Positions 1-10,306 of a DNA stretch of 64,000 nt are shown in pieces (position 1 is the first letter of the stretch; each line of letters starts with the position of its first letter). Position numbers and translations under genes: made by a program. Origin of the DNA: Scleromatobacter sp964418745 (GTDB lineage Bacteria; Pseudomonadota; Gammaproteobacteria; Burkholderiales; Burkholderiaceae_C); assembly GCA_964418745.1 (NCBI GenBank), contig CAYQMX010000002.1, positions 62,001-126,000 on the forward strand, written 5' to 3'. Under the pieces are notes generated by a model. The model had not been told where the DNA came from, ran no database searches, and was given only the letters and a program-made list of their open reading frames with translations.

Positions 1-2
1 CT

Positions 3-32
3 CTGAAAAGGTTCCGTATGGATGGGTATAAT
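3..32 (+). promoter_or_regulatory. Candidate sigma-70 promoter for the first lipoprotein gene
   Basis: A perfect TATAAT lies at 27-32 and CTGAAA at 3-8 matches TTGACA in four of six positions, with an 18-base spacer. Transcription would begin near 39, giving a leader of about 120 bases before the lipoprotein start at 158. This is by eye only. Confidence 0.5.
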
Positions 33-157
33 GGCGGGCTAGGCACAGGAAATGCTCGAGCTTGGCCTGCTGTCTTTTGCGAGGATATCCGCCGTGAGGG
101 CGTGTATCTGAAATACCGGTAATGGTTCGAACCCAAAATTTTTCTTCGAGGAAATTC

Positions 158-424
158 ATGAACAAGTCGCTCCTGTTGGCTTCCCTGATCGCCGTCGCCG
201 CCCTGGCTGCTTGCAGCAAGACCGAGACCGCCGCTCCGGCCGCTGACGCCGCTGCTTCGGCTGCCTCTTCGGTCGCCGCTGCCGCTTCGTCGGTTGCTGA
301 CGCCGCTTCGTCGACCGCTGCTGCCGCCTCGTCGGTGGTGGATGCCGCTTCGGCCGCTGCCACGGGCGCGATGGCTGCTGCCTCGTCGGCCGCTACCGCT
401 GCCGCCACCGCCGCCAGCAAGTAA
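158..424 (+). CDS. Small Ala/Ser-rich lipoprotein
   Basis: This 88-residue protein begins with a short basic n-region, a hydrophobic stretch and a lipobox ending LAAC, so Cys19 should be lipidated after signal peptidase II cleavage. The mature part is almost entirely Ala, Ser, Val and Thr in a loose repeat of AASSVA/DAASS blocks, with Lys at the end; it probably forms an amphipathic helix or coiled coil, as in Lpp-like small lipoproteins, but I recognise no named family. The ATG at 158 is preferred over the upstream in-frame ATG at 122 because GAGGAAA stands just before it and the signal peptide then starts at residue 1. A promoter lies upstream and a hairpin terminator follows, so it is monocistronic. 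Confidence 0.75.
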   Translation: MNKSLLLASLIAVAALAACSKTETAAPAADAAASAASSVAAAASSVADAASSTAAAASSVVDAASAAATGAMAAASSAATAAATAASK

Positions 425-468
425 TTTCCGCGTCTGTGCCCTGCGCGGGCGCAATCGGCAGAAGTTTG

Positions 469-492
469 AAAGCCGCCTCCGGGCGGCTTTTT
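469..492 (+). terminator. Intrinsic terminator of the lipoprotein gene
   Basis: A perfect 9-bp stem (469-477 with 482-490) closes a TCCG tetraloop and runs into five T residues. It stands 45 bases after the lipoprotein stop. Confidence 0.8.
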
Positions 493-614
493 CACGTCCG
501 GATGCTGAACGCAGGTTGAATCTCGGACCGACCACCCGATTGGCCGTCGCCAACTGTCAATGGGGCATCAGAGGGATTGACGTTCGCTGCCACCAGGCAT
601 AGCCGCATCGAGAC

Positions 615-640
615 GCAAAAAAGCCGCCCGAAGGCGGCTT
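615..640 (-). terminator. Intrinsic terminator of the bamC transcription unit
   Basis: The stem 621-628 pairs with 633-640 around a CGAA loop. Read on the minus strand it ends in a run of six T (617-622, partly in the stem). It lies just past the bamC stop and faces the lipoprotein terminator, so the two units converge. Confidence 0.75.
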
Positions 641-662
641 CCCCGGTCGGCGAACCGACGCG

Positions 663-1943
663 TCACTTCAGCTCGTCGACCAGCAGCGCGACGATGCGCT
701 GGGCGTTCGCGCTGTTGTCCGGCTGGCCCTGGTCGTTGAGCACCGTGACCGTGGCGCTGTCGCCCGGCGCCTTGATCGAGATGCGGTACTTGCCGACCGG
801 CGACGGGCCGTTCTTGCCGAACCACGACGTGAACTTCGAGAAGAAGCCCGGCTCGTCCTTGGCGGCCTCCTTGGCGTCGACGTAGCGCACGTAGTAAAGG
901 CCCTGGGCGCGGTCGCGATCCTCGACGGTGAAGCCGCCGTGGTCCAGCGCCAGGCCGATACGGCGCCACGAACGATCGAAGGTGTCGTCCAGTTGCATGG
1001 TGGCGCCCGCCTGGCCGTCGACGATGCGCGCACGGGCTGCGCCGCCGGGGCCGCTGCCACCGGTCGCACGCGCGGTGGACGCGCTGGGGATCGTGCGGCC
1101 GCCCTCGGCAGTGGCCGAGGCCGCGGCCGCCGGTGCGGCGTTGGCGAGGTTGGTGTCGACCACGCCTGCCAGGCTCAGCATCAACTGGCTCAGTTGCTCG
1201 GCCTCGAGGCCCGGGTCGGACTTGCGCGGCACCCAGGTGACGTCGCCGTCATGGACGCTGTCCTTGCGACCGCCGGTTTCCTGCGCCGCGCCGAAATGCG
1301 TGACGTAGATCTCGGTGCCGCCGTCGGCGCGGCGTTCCAGGCGGGTGCGGTAGCGGTCGCGCAGGCCGGAATCCGACAGGTTGTCGACGATCGAATTCAG
1401 GAAGTTGCGGACCATGCTGTCACTGGGCAGCTTGGTGCGGTTCTGCATCCAGTCGGTCTCGAGGATGCCCGTCTTGGGTTCGTCCACGGTCAGCTTGTAG
1501 CCGTGCGCCAGCCAGTAGGCGCGCACCTTGGGCAGCACCACCTCGGGCGCTTCCTGCGTCGACAGCCAGCGCAGGTCGCCCGAGCGCTCGATGTGCAGGT
1601 TGCCGGCGGCCGCCAGGGCCACTTCCGGCGTGGCCGGGGCGGCCGCCGGGGCGGGCTGGGCGGGCTGGGCGGGCGCCGCGGGCGTGCCGCCCTTGCCCAA
1701 TTCGGACGCGGCGACCACGCCGCCCTGCGGCAGGTAGCGCGAATCCTTCTGCAGCTGCGTCAGGTCCGGCGGCACTTCCAGTGGCTGGGTGCGCTTGGAG
1801 GCGCCCTTGTAGTCGGTGCCGCCGCTGGAGAACCAATCGCCGACGACCGTGCAGCCGCCCAGTGTCAGGCACAGCGTCACGGTGGCCACGCGCAGGGGCG
1901 TGGGATGGAGCAGGCGCGTCGGGAAATGGGTGGTCATGGGCAT
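663..1943 (-). CDS. bamC: Outer membrane protein assembly factor BamC (NlpB)
   Basis: This is the lipoprotein subunit of the BAM complex that inserts beta-barrel proteins into the outer membrane. The 426-residue product starts with a signal peptide and lipobox LGGC (Cys31 counted from the start at 1943). It continues with the family's unstructured segment (DYKGASK, then LEVPPDLTQ), a Pro/Ala-rich linker and two helix-grip domains. It is longer than the E. coli protein (344 residues), mainly through Ala/Pro/Gly-rich linkers. An alternative start lies two codons downstream at 1937; neither has a clear ribosome site. The open frame extends far upstream through dapA but only this start gives an export signal. 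The dapA-bamC order is the same as in E. coli, where the gene was once called dapX. Confidence 0.88.
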   Translation of the reverse strand: MPMTTHFPTRLLHPTPLRVATVTLCLTLGGCTVVGDWFSSGGTDYKGASKRTQPLEVPPDLTQLQKDSRYLPQGGVVAASELGKGGTPAAPAQPAQPAPAAAPATPEVALAAAGNLHIERSGDLRWLSTQEAPEVVLPKVRAYWLAHGYKLTVDEPKTGILETDWMQNRTKLPSDSMVRNFLNSIVDNLSDSGLRDRYRTRLERRADGGTEIYVTHFGAAQETGGRKDSVHDGDVTWVPRKSDPGLEAEQLSQLMLSLAGVVDTNLANAAPAAAASATAEGGRTIPSASTARATGGSGPGGAARARIVDGQAGATMQLDDTFDRSWRRIGLALDHGGFTVEDRDRAQGLYYVRYVDAKEAAKDEPGFFSKFTSWFGKNGPSPVGKYRISIKAPGDSATVTVLNDQGQPDNSANAQRIVALLVDELK

Positions 1944-2065
1944 CGATGTCGAGGTCAGGCCGGAAGTGTCCGGGCCGGGGATTGTCGCAGAGGCGGCGGC
2001 ACCGGCCGCGCGTCCTGTCTTGCTGGAGGCGGCCCGCGCCGCGCGCGGGCCGGGCGCATGCGGGG

Positions 2066-2947
2066 TCAGGCGATGCCGCACTCGGCCAGCGCCGCGGCGA
2101 CCGTGGCCTTGCCGGCGTCCGTCATCTCGACGAGCGGCAGGCGCAGCGTGGGACGGCAGCGGCCGAGCTGGGACAGCGCCCACTTCGCCGGCGCCGGGCT
2201 CGGTTCGCAGAACAGGTTCTTGTGCAGCGGCAGCAGCCGCAGGTGCAGTTCGGTGGCGCGGCGCACGTCGCCGGCCAGCGCCGCCGCGCACAGCTCGTGC
2301 ATCAGCCGGGGCGCCACGTTGGCCGTGACGCTGATGTTGCCGTGGCCGCCGAGCAGCATCAGCGCGACGGCCGTGCTGTCGTCGCCCGAATAGACCGAGA
2401 ACGCCTCGGGCACGGCGCGCAGCAGCCAGCATGCGCGCTCGATGCTGCCGGTGGCCTCCTTGATGCCGACGATGCCAGGCACCTGGGCCAGGCGCAGGAC
2501 GGTGTCGTGCTGCATGTCGGCCACGGTGCGGCCGGGCACGTTGTACAGCACCATCGGGATGTCGACGGACTCGGCGATCTTGGCGAAGTGCCGGTAGATG
2601 CCTTCCTGCGAGGGCTTGTTGTAGTACGGCACGACCTGCAGCGTGCAGGTGGCGCCCACCTTCTTCGCGTGGCGCGACAGCTCGATCGCCTCCTGGGTGG
2701 AGTTGGCGCCGGCGCCGGCCATGATGGGAATGCGGCCGGCGGCGTGCTCGACGCACACGCGGATGACCTCGCCGTGCTCGGGGACGCTGATCGTGGCCGA
2801 TTCGCCCGTGGTGCCCACCGCGACGATGCAGTCGGTGCCTTCGGCGACGTGCCAGTCGACCAGCGCGCGCAGCGCCGCGTAGTCGACGCTGCCGTCCTCG
2901 TGCATCGGGGTGACCAGCGCCACGATGCTGCCGACAATTCTTTCCAT
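2066..2947 (-). CDS. dapA: 4-hydroxy-tetrahydrodipicolinate synthase
   Basis: DapA condenses pyruvate with aspartate semialdehyde, the first committed step to diaminopimelate and lysine. The 293 residues match the usual family length. Visible motifs are GTTGES near residue 45, the YY pair at 108-109, Tyr135 in LYNVPGRT and the Schiff-base lysine Lys163 in GIKEATG. The start at 2947 is chosen because AAGGA stands five bases before it; the ATG six bases upstream would leave no room for a ribosome site. It follows the methyltransferase by 58 bases and precedes bamC by 122 bases on the same strand, so the three may be co-transcribed. Confidence 0.95.
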   Translation of the reverse strand: MERIVGSIVALVTPMHEDGSVDYAALRALVDWHVAEGTDCIVAVGTTGESATISVPEHGEVIRVCVEHAAGRIPIMAGAGANSTQEAIELSRHAKKVGATCTLQVVPYYNKPSQEGIYRHFAKIAESVDIPMVLYNVPGRTVADMQHDTVLRLAQVPGIVGIKEATGSIERACWLLRAVPEAFSVYSGDDSTAVALMLLGGHGNISVTANVAPRLMHELCAAALAGDVRRATELHLRLLPLHKNLFCEPSPAPAKWALSQLGRCRPTLRLPLVEMTDAGKATVAAALAECGIA

Positions 2948-3005
2948 TCGCATTCCTTGGGAGGTTCGGGGGCCGGGCGCGCGTGGCGCCGGCAATCGGA
3001 CGATT

Positions 3006-3626
3006 TTAGCCCGGCGACGCGAGAAGGTCCGCGCCCGCCGACCCGGTGTCGCCCCGGCGCGCCACGATGCGTTGTACGGCGCGCTCGGGCACCTCGCCGC
3101 GGGCCGGCAGGCGACCCTCTTCGTAGGCGATGACGTGCCAGTTTTCAGAGGGAGACGGCGCCCCGGCGAGCCCCCTGGCCGGCGCGCGCACGAGGTCGAT
3201 CAGCTCGCCCGGACGCAGCAGGAATTCGGGCCGGCGCGGCCGTCCCAGGCCGGCCTGGGCCTGTGCAAAGGTTTCGTAAATCAGCAAGCCGCCGGGTGCG
3301 ACGGCGTCCAGGAGCGCGGGAAAGAGGGCGCGCCACAGGTAGTTGGTGACCAGCACCGCGTCGAACCGGTGGCCGGGCAGGGGCCACGGCGCGGCCTCGA
3401 GGTCGGCCGCCAGCGTGGTGGCCAGCCCGGCCAGGGGGGCCAGCAGCGCCGGGTCGCGGTCGATCGCCGTGACGCGGTGGCCGGCGGCGGCCAGCCAGTG
3501 GACGTGCCGACCGTGGCCGCAGGCGACGTCCAGCACCCGGGCGGCGGGTGGCAGCAGGGGCGTCCAGCGGCGCACCCAGTCGGAGGGCGGGACGACGGGG
3601 CAGGCGGGTGCGGAATCGGGGTCCAT
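3006..3626 (-). CDS. Class I SAM-dependent methyltransferase
   Basis: The 206-residue protein has a Rossmann-like methyltransferase fold. Motif I is VLDVACGHGRH at about residues 31-41, an acidic residue ends the next strand in AIDRD, and the post-motif VTNYLWR and PGGLLIYETF strands follow. It resembles the small TehB/UbiE-like methyltransferases found beside dapA in some proteobacteria, but the substrate cannot be told. There is no Shine-Dalgarno site before the ATG; instead TAGAGT stands six bases upstream, which suggests a leaderless transcript. It is divergent from parE, with about 100 bases between them. Confidence 0.8.
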   Translation of the reverse strand: MDPDSAPACPVVPPSDWVRRWTPLLPPAARVLDVACGHGRHVHWLAAAGHRVTAIDRDPALLAPLAGLATTLAADLEAAPWPLPGHRFDAVLVTNYLWRALFPALLDAVAPGGLLIYETFAQAQAGLGRPRRPEFLLRPGELIDLVRAPARGLAGAPSPSENWHVIAYEEGRLPARGEVPERAVQRIVARRGDTGSAGADLLASPG

Positions 3627-3632
3627 GCCCGC

Positions 3633-3638
3633 ACTCTA
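3633..3638 (-). promoter_or_regulatory. -10-like element directly before the methyltransferase start
   Basis: TAGAGT on the minus strand is separated from the ATG by six bases, so a transcript would start at or next to the ATG. No convincing -35 is visible. Confidence 0.4.
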
Positions 3639-3718
3639 CGGCGTCCCGACCGGATCGTCCGCGGAAATTACTGTGTTTATATCCATGTTCGGCGCGCGGG
3701 CGCGGCCGACTTCAAACC

Positions 3719-3724
3719 TAGAAT
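3719..3724 (+). promoter_or_regulatory. -10-like element directly before parE
   Basis: TAGAAT is followed by six bases and then the parE ATG. No Shine-Dalgarno sequence and no good -35 are present. The predicted transcript would be leaderless. Confidence 0.45.
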
Positions 3725-3730
3725 CAGGCC

Positions 3731-5740
<2,010 letters not shown>

Positions 5741-6165
5741 CGCGGCGCCGAGGCGTGGTCGGGCCGTGCCCGGCGCGCCCGTGCGCGCATCAGGCCACGC
5801 CCGGTGCGCCCGGGTGCCCAGCACGCTACATCCGGCGCGCGCGTGCGCCCATCCCACCGTGCCCGGTGCGCCCGTGCGCTCGGCACACCACCCCTTTCGC
5901 GCCCGCGCGCCCATCCCGCCGCGTTCGGCGCGCACCTCGCCGCGCCCATCGCCCCGCCGGCCGGGCGCGTGGCGGCAGGCACGCCACTTATCGACGAAGG
6001 GTGACAAATCGTGCAGAAATCCCGCGTTCTTCGGGGGTTCCGGGGGGCCTGGGCCTGCGATCCTTGCCCCTAGAATCCACGCTCCCTCGCCCGGTTCCGG
6101 CCGCGCGATCCGCCACACTCCGTGCCTGCCGACTCCCTTGCGCTCGGCCGCGTGCCGACCTTCCC
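5741..6165 (+). other. Non-coding gap with degenerate GC-rich repeats
   Basis: No gene is supported in these 425 bases. From about 5766 to 5985 there are roughly six degenerate copies, spaced 27-35 bases, of a core resembling CCGGYGCGCCCGTGCGC, often followed by CCCATCCCACC or a similar string. The part from 5990 to 6165 is ordinary intergenic sequence with TAGAAT at 6071-6076, a possible -10 for the next gene. Confidence 0.5.
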
Positions 6166-6735
6166 ATGCCCACCAGCGACCTTGCCGAGAGCGCCCATCT
6201 GCGGATTCGTCCGACGATGCTGTCCGACCTCGACTTCGTCGTGTCGGTGGAGCACGACGCGCGCAACCTGCCGTTCATCACGCCGTGGGAGCGCACCCAG
6301 CACGAAGGCGCGATCCGCTTTCCCGACTCGCGCCACTTCATCGTCGAGGCCGGCGACGACTGGCAGCAGGTGGGCTTCGTCATTCTTCAGGGTTGCCGCA
6401 ACCCGACGCGCTCGGTCGAGCTCAAGCGCATGGTGCTGCAGACGCAGGGCCGCGGGCTGGGCCGCGCCTGCGTACGCATGCTCAAGCAGCTGGCCTTCCG
6501 CGACCTGCACGCGCACCGTTTCTGGCTGGACGTCGCCGCGCACAACACCCGCGCGCTGCATCTCTACGCGGGCGAGGGCTTCGTCGAGGAAGGCCGCCTG
6601 CGCGAAAGCGTGCGCCTGGGCGCCGACGCCGCCGCGGACTGGGACGACCTGGTGGTGATGTCGATGCTCGATCGCGAATACCAGGCCCGGGTCCAGGCCG
6701 CACAGGAACTGGCCTTCTCGGGGCACGCGTCATGA
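6166..6735 (+). CDS. GNAT-family N-acetyltransferase
   Basis: The 189-residue protein has the layout of an acetyl-CoA-dependent GNAT enzyme. It begins LRIRPTMLSDLDFV, has a beta-bulge strand ELKRMVLQTQGRGLGRACVRML carrying the Q/RxxGxG/A pyrophosphate loop (QGRGLGRA), and ends with HNTRALHLYAGEGFVEEGRLRE, the usual NxRAxxLYxxxGF motif. The substrate is unknown; the family includes ribosomal-protein and small-molecule acetyltransferases. The ATG is the first Met after the gap. Its stop overlaps the start of the lytic transglycosylase gene by four bases (ATGA), so the two are translationally coupled. Confidence 0.85.
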   Translation: MPTSDLAESAHLRIRPTMLSDLDFVVSVEHDARNLPFITPWERTQHEGAIRFPDSRHFIVEAGDDWQQVGFVILQGCRNPTRSVELKRMVLQTQGRGLGRACVRMLKQLAFRDLHAHRFWLDVAAHNTRALHLYAGEGFVEEGRLRESVRLGADAAADWDDLVVMSMLDREYQARVQAAQELAFSGHAS

Positions 6736-7538
6736 AGCGCCCGCTGCTGATCGCGGCCGCCGTCGTGGCGCTGGTGTCGGGCGCGATGGCCGCGTACGAT
6801 TCGGTGCCGGCGGCGCGCACGGCCGCGGTCACGCCCGCGAGCGCGGCGGTGGCGCTCGAACCGGCCGCGCCGGTCGTGCCCGTCGCCGGCAAGCCCGTGC
6901 TGTGGGGCTATGTCGACGGCGCCGGCCTCGCCCATTTCGCCACCAGCCAGATCGATTCCCGCTACGACCAGGTCCTGCGCGAGACCGACCACCGGCGGGT
7001 GCCGGGCAAGACCCAGGGCACCGACGGCCTGCTGACCTGGCTCGAGATCTCCCCCGACGTCAAGGTCCTGCAGCCGCTGCTCGACGAGGCCGCGAGGAGC
7101 ACCGGGGTCGACGAGGAACTGCTCAAGGCCGTCATCACGGTGGAGTCCAACTTCAACCCGCGCGCCGTGTCGCCGCGCGGCGCGGTCGGCCTGATGCAGC
7201 TGACGCCGGTGACCGCCGATCGCTACGGCACGCCGCAGGAGCGCCAGGTGCCGGCCGCCGAGCGCATGCTCGATGCGCGCACCAACGTCTTCACCGGCGC
7301 GCGCATGCTGGCCGACCTGACGCGCCGCTACGGCGGCATCGCCATCGCGCTGGCCGCCTGGAACGCCGGCGAGGGCACCGTGCGCCGCGCGGGCGGGCAG
7401 ATGCCCGACATCGCCGAGACCGAGGCCCATGTGCACATGGTGCTCGAGCTCTACTGGGCCCTGTTGCAGCGCAAGCTGCCGCACCACGCCCGCGGCGTGG
7501 AAGTGGTGTCCTGCGCCGCGGCCGCCTGCGGCCGCTGA
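6732..7538 (+). CDS. Lytic transglycosylase, SLT domain
   Basis: The 268-residue product has an N-terminal signal peptide ending near AMA and a C-terminal SLT-type lysozyme fold that cleaves the glycan backbone of peptidoglycan with 1,6-anhydro product formation. The catalytic glutamate is Glu138 in TVESNFNP, followed by SPRGAVGLMQLTP and the AWNAGEG motif, all diagnostic of family 1 transglycosylases. A DUF4124-like segment (VLWGYVDGAGLAHF) lies before the catalytic domain. The ATG overlaps the GNAT stop as ATGA. It should act in the periplasm, perhaps in local wall opening or turnover. Confidence 0.9.
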   Translation: MKRPLLIAAAVVALVSGAMAAYDSVPAARTAAVTPASAAVALEPAAPVVPVAGKPVLWGYVDGAGLAHFATSQIDSRYDQVLRETDHRRVPGKTQGTDGLLTWLEISPDVKVLQPLLDEAARSTGVDEELLKAVITVESNFNPRAVSPRGAVGLMQLTPVTADRYGTPQERQVPAAERMLDARTNVFTGARMLADLTRRYGGIAIALAAWNAGEGTVRRAGGQMPDIAETEAHVHMVLELYWALLQRKLPHHARGVEVVSCAAAACGR

Positions 7539-7702
7539 CACGCCCGCGCAGGCGGCGCCGCGCCGGGACGGCGCAGCGGCTCGCTTGAGATACTTCGGGG
7601 GTCGGCGCGGGCCGCGTGCCCGCCAGCACCGACAATGACCCCTTGCGGGCCGTCCCACACACGGGGCGCGCCCCCAGCGATCAAAGGAAACCCGGTTTGA
7701 CC

Positions 7703-10036
7703 ATGGAACAGACTCCCCTCGTGTTCGGCGGCGGCGATGGCGGCGGCGACGCGCTGACCCTCGCCCACTACGCCGAGCGGGCCTACCTCGAATACGCGCT
7801 GAGCGTCGTCAAGGGCCGCGCGCTGCCCGACGTCTCCGACGGCTGCAAGCCGGTCCAGCGCCGCATCCTGTACGCGATGCACCGCATGGGCCTGTCGTTC
7901 ACCAACGCCGCGCCCGCGGGCCCGAAGGCGCGCAAGAGCGCCAAGGTGGTGGGCGACGTGCTGGGCAACTTCCACCCGCACGGCGACACCGCGGCCTACG
8001 ACGCGCTGGTGCGCATGGCGCAGGACTTCAGCCTGCGCTATCCGCTGATCGACGGCCAGGGCAATTTCGGCAGCCGCGACGGCGACGGCGCCGCGGCGAT
8101 GCGCTACACCGAGGCGCGCCTGAACCCGATCGCGCGCCTGCTGCTCGACGAGATCGACGAGGGCACCGTCACGTTCATGCCGAACTACGACGGCACCACC
8201 GAGGAGCCCCGGCTGCTGCCGGCACGGCTGCCCTTCGTGCTGCTCAACGGCGCCAGCGGCATCGCCGTGGGCCTGGCCACCGAGGTGCCCAGCCACAACC
8301 TGCGCGAGGTGGCCGAGGCCGCCGTCGCGCTGCTGAAGAACGACAAGCTCGGCGACGACGAACTCTACGCCGCGATCCCCGGCCCCGACTTTCCCGGCGG
8401 CGGCCAGATCATCAGCCCGGCGGCCGACATCCGCGACGCCTACGCCACCGGCCGCGGCAGCCTCAAGGTGCGCGCGCGCTGGAAGATCGAGGACCTGGCC
8501 CGCGGCCAGTGGCAGCTCGTCGTCACCGAGCTGCCCCCGGGCGCCAGCACGCAGCGCGTGCTCGAGGAGATCGAGGAGCTCACCAACCCGAAGATCAAGG
8601 CCGGCAAGAAGGCCTTGAGCACGGAGCAGGTGCAGCTGAAGGCGACCATCCTCGCGGTGCTCGACGGCGCGCGCGACGAGTCCAACCGCGACGCGCCGGT
8701 GCGCCTCGTGTTCGAGCCCAAGAGCCGCGCGATCGCCCCGCAGGAGCTGATCAACGCGCTGCTCGCGCACACCAGCCTGGAGAGCTCGGCCTCGATCAAC
8801 CTGACGATGATCGGCGGCGACGGCCGGCCCACGCTCAAGAGCCTGCGCCAGATCCTCACCGAATGGATCTTCTTCCGCCAGCACACCGTCAAGCTGCGCA
8901 CCGAGCACCGCCTGTCCAACGTGCTGGCGCGCATCCACATCCTCGAGGGCCGGCAGCTGGTGCTGCTCAACATCGACGAGGTGATCCGCATCATCCGCGA
9001 GAGCGACGAGCCCAAGGCGGCACTGATCGCGGCCTTCGGACTGACCGAGATCCAGGCCGACGACATCCTCGACATCCGGCTGCGCCAGCTGGCGCGCCTC
9101 GAGGCGATCAAGATCGAGAAGGAGCTCGGCGAGAAGCGCGAGGAGCAGCGCAAGCTCGAGGACATCCTGTCCAGCCCGACGGCCCTCAAGCGCACCGTCA
9201 TCAAGGAGATCGAGGCCGACGCCAAGGCGCACGGCGACGACCGCCGCACGCTGATCCAGGCCGAGAAGCGCGCGGTCGTCGAAGTGAAGATCGTCGACGA
9301 GCCGGTGACGGTGGTCGTCAGCCTCAAGGGCTGGGTGCGCGCGATGAAGGGCCACGGCCACGAGGCCGGCGGCTTCGCGTTCAAGTCGGGCGACGGCCTG
9401 TACGGCACCTTCGAGTGCCGCACGGTCGACACCCTGCTCGTGTTCGGCAGCAACCAGGGCGGCACCGGCCGCGTCTACACGGTGGCCGTCGGCGCGCTGC
9501 CCGGCGCGCGCGGCGACGGCACGCCCATCACCACGCTGATCGACCTCGAGTCCGGCACCCAGCCGCTGCACTACGTGGCGGCATCCGTCGAGGCCACGCT
9601 GCTGCTGGCCAACACCGGCGGCTTCGGCCTGCTGGCCAAGGTGGGCGACATGACCAGCCGCCAGCGCGGCGGCAAGAGCTTCCTGAGCATCGACGACGCC
9701 GACCGCCTGCTGCCGCCCGTGCCGGTGCTGGCCGCCCACACGCAGGTGGCCTGCCTGAGCCTGGGCGGCCGGCTGCTGGTGTTCCCGCTCGACGAGCTCA
9801 AGCTGCAGTCCAACGGCGGCAAGGGCCTGACGCTGATGGACGTCGACGCCAAGGACCCGCTGGTGTCCATCGCCACGTGCGCCAACGGCGTCAAGGTGCT
9901 GGGCACCGGCCGCGGCGGCAAGGCCAAGGAGGAAGACTTCAAGGGCGCCACGCTCGCTTCGCACGCGGGCAAGCGCGCGCGCAAGGGCAAGGTGATCGAC
10001 GCGCCCATCAAGGGGCAGCGCGTGGTTGCGCTCTGA
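7703..10036 (+). CDS. parC: DNA topoisomerase IV subunit A
   Basis: ParC is the DNA-breaking subunit of topoisomerase IV. The 777-residue protein shows KPVQRRILYAM at about residue 49, the winged-helix region HPHGDTAAYDALVRMAQ and the catalytic Tyr135 in AMRYTEARL. It ends in a GyrA-like beta-pinwheel without a GyrA box. At the quinolone-determining sites it has Thr96 and Asp100, where E. coli ParC has Ser80 and Glu84. The ATG at 7703 is the only Met before the conserved LAHYAERAYLEYA; AAAGGAAA lies about 13 bases upstream. The open frame extends further upstream without a plausible start. Confidence 0.96.
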   Translation: MEQTPLVFGGGDGGGDALTLAHYAERAYLEYALSVVKGRALPDVSDGCKPVQRRILYAMHRMGLSFTNAAPAGPKARKSAKVVGDVLGNFHPHGDTAAYDALVRMAQDFSLRYPLIDGQGNFGSRDGDGAAAMRYTEARLNPIARLLLDEIDEGTVTFMPNYDGTTEEPRLLPARLPFVLLNGASGIAVGLATEVPSHNLREVAEAAVALLKNDKLGDDELYAAIPGPDFPGGGQIISPAADIRDAYATGRGSLKVRARWKIEDLARGQWQLVVTELPPGASTQRVLEEIEELTNPKIKAGKKALSTEQVQLKATILAVLDGARDESNRDAPVRLVFEPKSRAIAPQELINALLAHTSLESSASINLTMIGGDGRPTLKSLRQILTEWIFFRQHTVKLRTEHRLSNVLARIHILEGRQLVLLNIDEVIRIIRESDEPKAALIAAFGLTEIQADDILDIRLRQLARLEAIKIEKELGEKREEQRKLEDILSSPTALKRTVIKEIEADAKAHGDDRRTLIQAEKRAVVEVKIVDEPVTVVVSLKGWVRAMKGHGHEAGGFAFKSGDGLYGTFECRTVDTLLVFGSNQGGTGRVYTVAVGALPGARGDGTPITTLIDLESGTQPLHYVAASVEATLLLANTGGFGLLAKVGDMTSRQRGGKSFLSIDDADRLLPPVPVLAAHTQVACLSLGGRLLVFPLDELKLQSNGGKGLTLMDVDAKDPLVSIATCANGVKVLGTGRGGKAKEEDFKGATLASHAGKRARKGKVIDAPIKGQRVVAL

Positions 10037-10306
10037 GGCGACTGCGCGGACCATCGACGGCGCCCGGCGATGCCGGGCCTCGTCCCTTCATGCAGGCTGC
10101 CGCTGCGGCAGCCGCGCAACGAGACCGGGCGCCGGCGGTGTGCAAGGTTGCCGCCATCCGGAACGACTATCTCGTGCCGGCTTGCTGATCGACGCATCGA
10201 CTCGCAAGATGGCAACTCCGCGCGACCGCTTCCGGTCGCGCGCCCACCCATCCGTCCTCGCTATCGCCGCGTCCTGCGCGCTGCCGCCGCTCGCCGCGCG
10301 ACGGGC

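Noticed and set aside
122..157. Earlier start for the first lipoprotein
   Set aside because: It would place 12 residues before the signal peptide and has no ribosome site, while the ATG at 158 has one.
7451..10054. An 867-codon minus-strand frame opposite parC
   Set aside because: The composition is shadow-like and it covers parC exactly; no start signal or domain.
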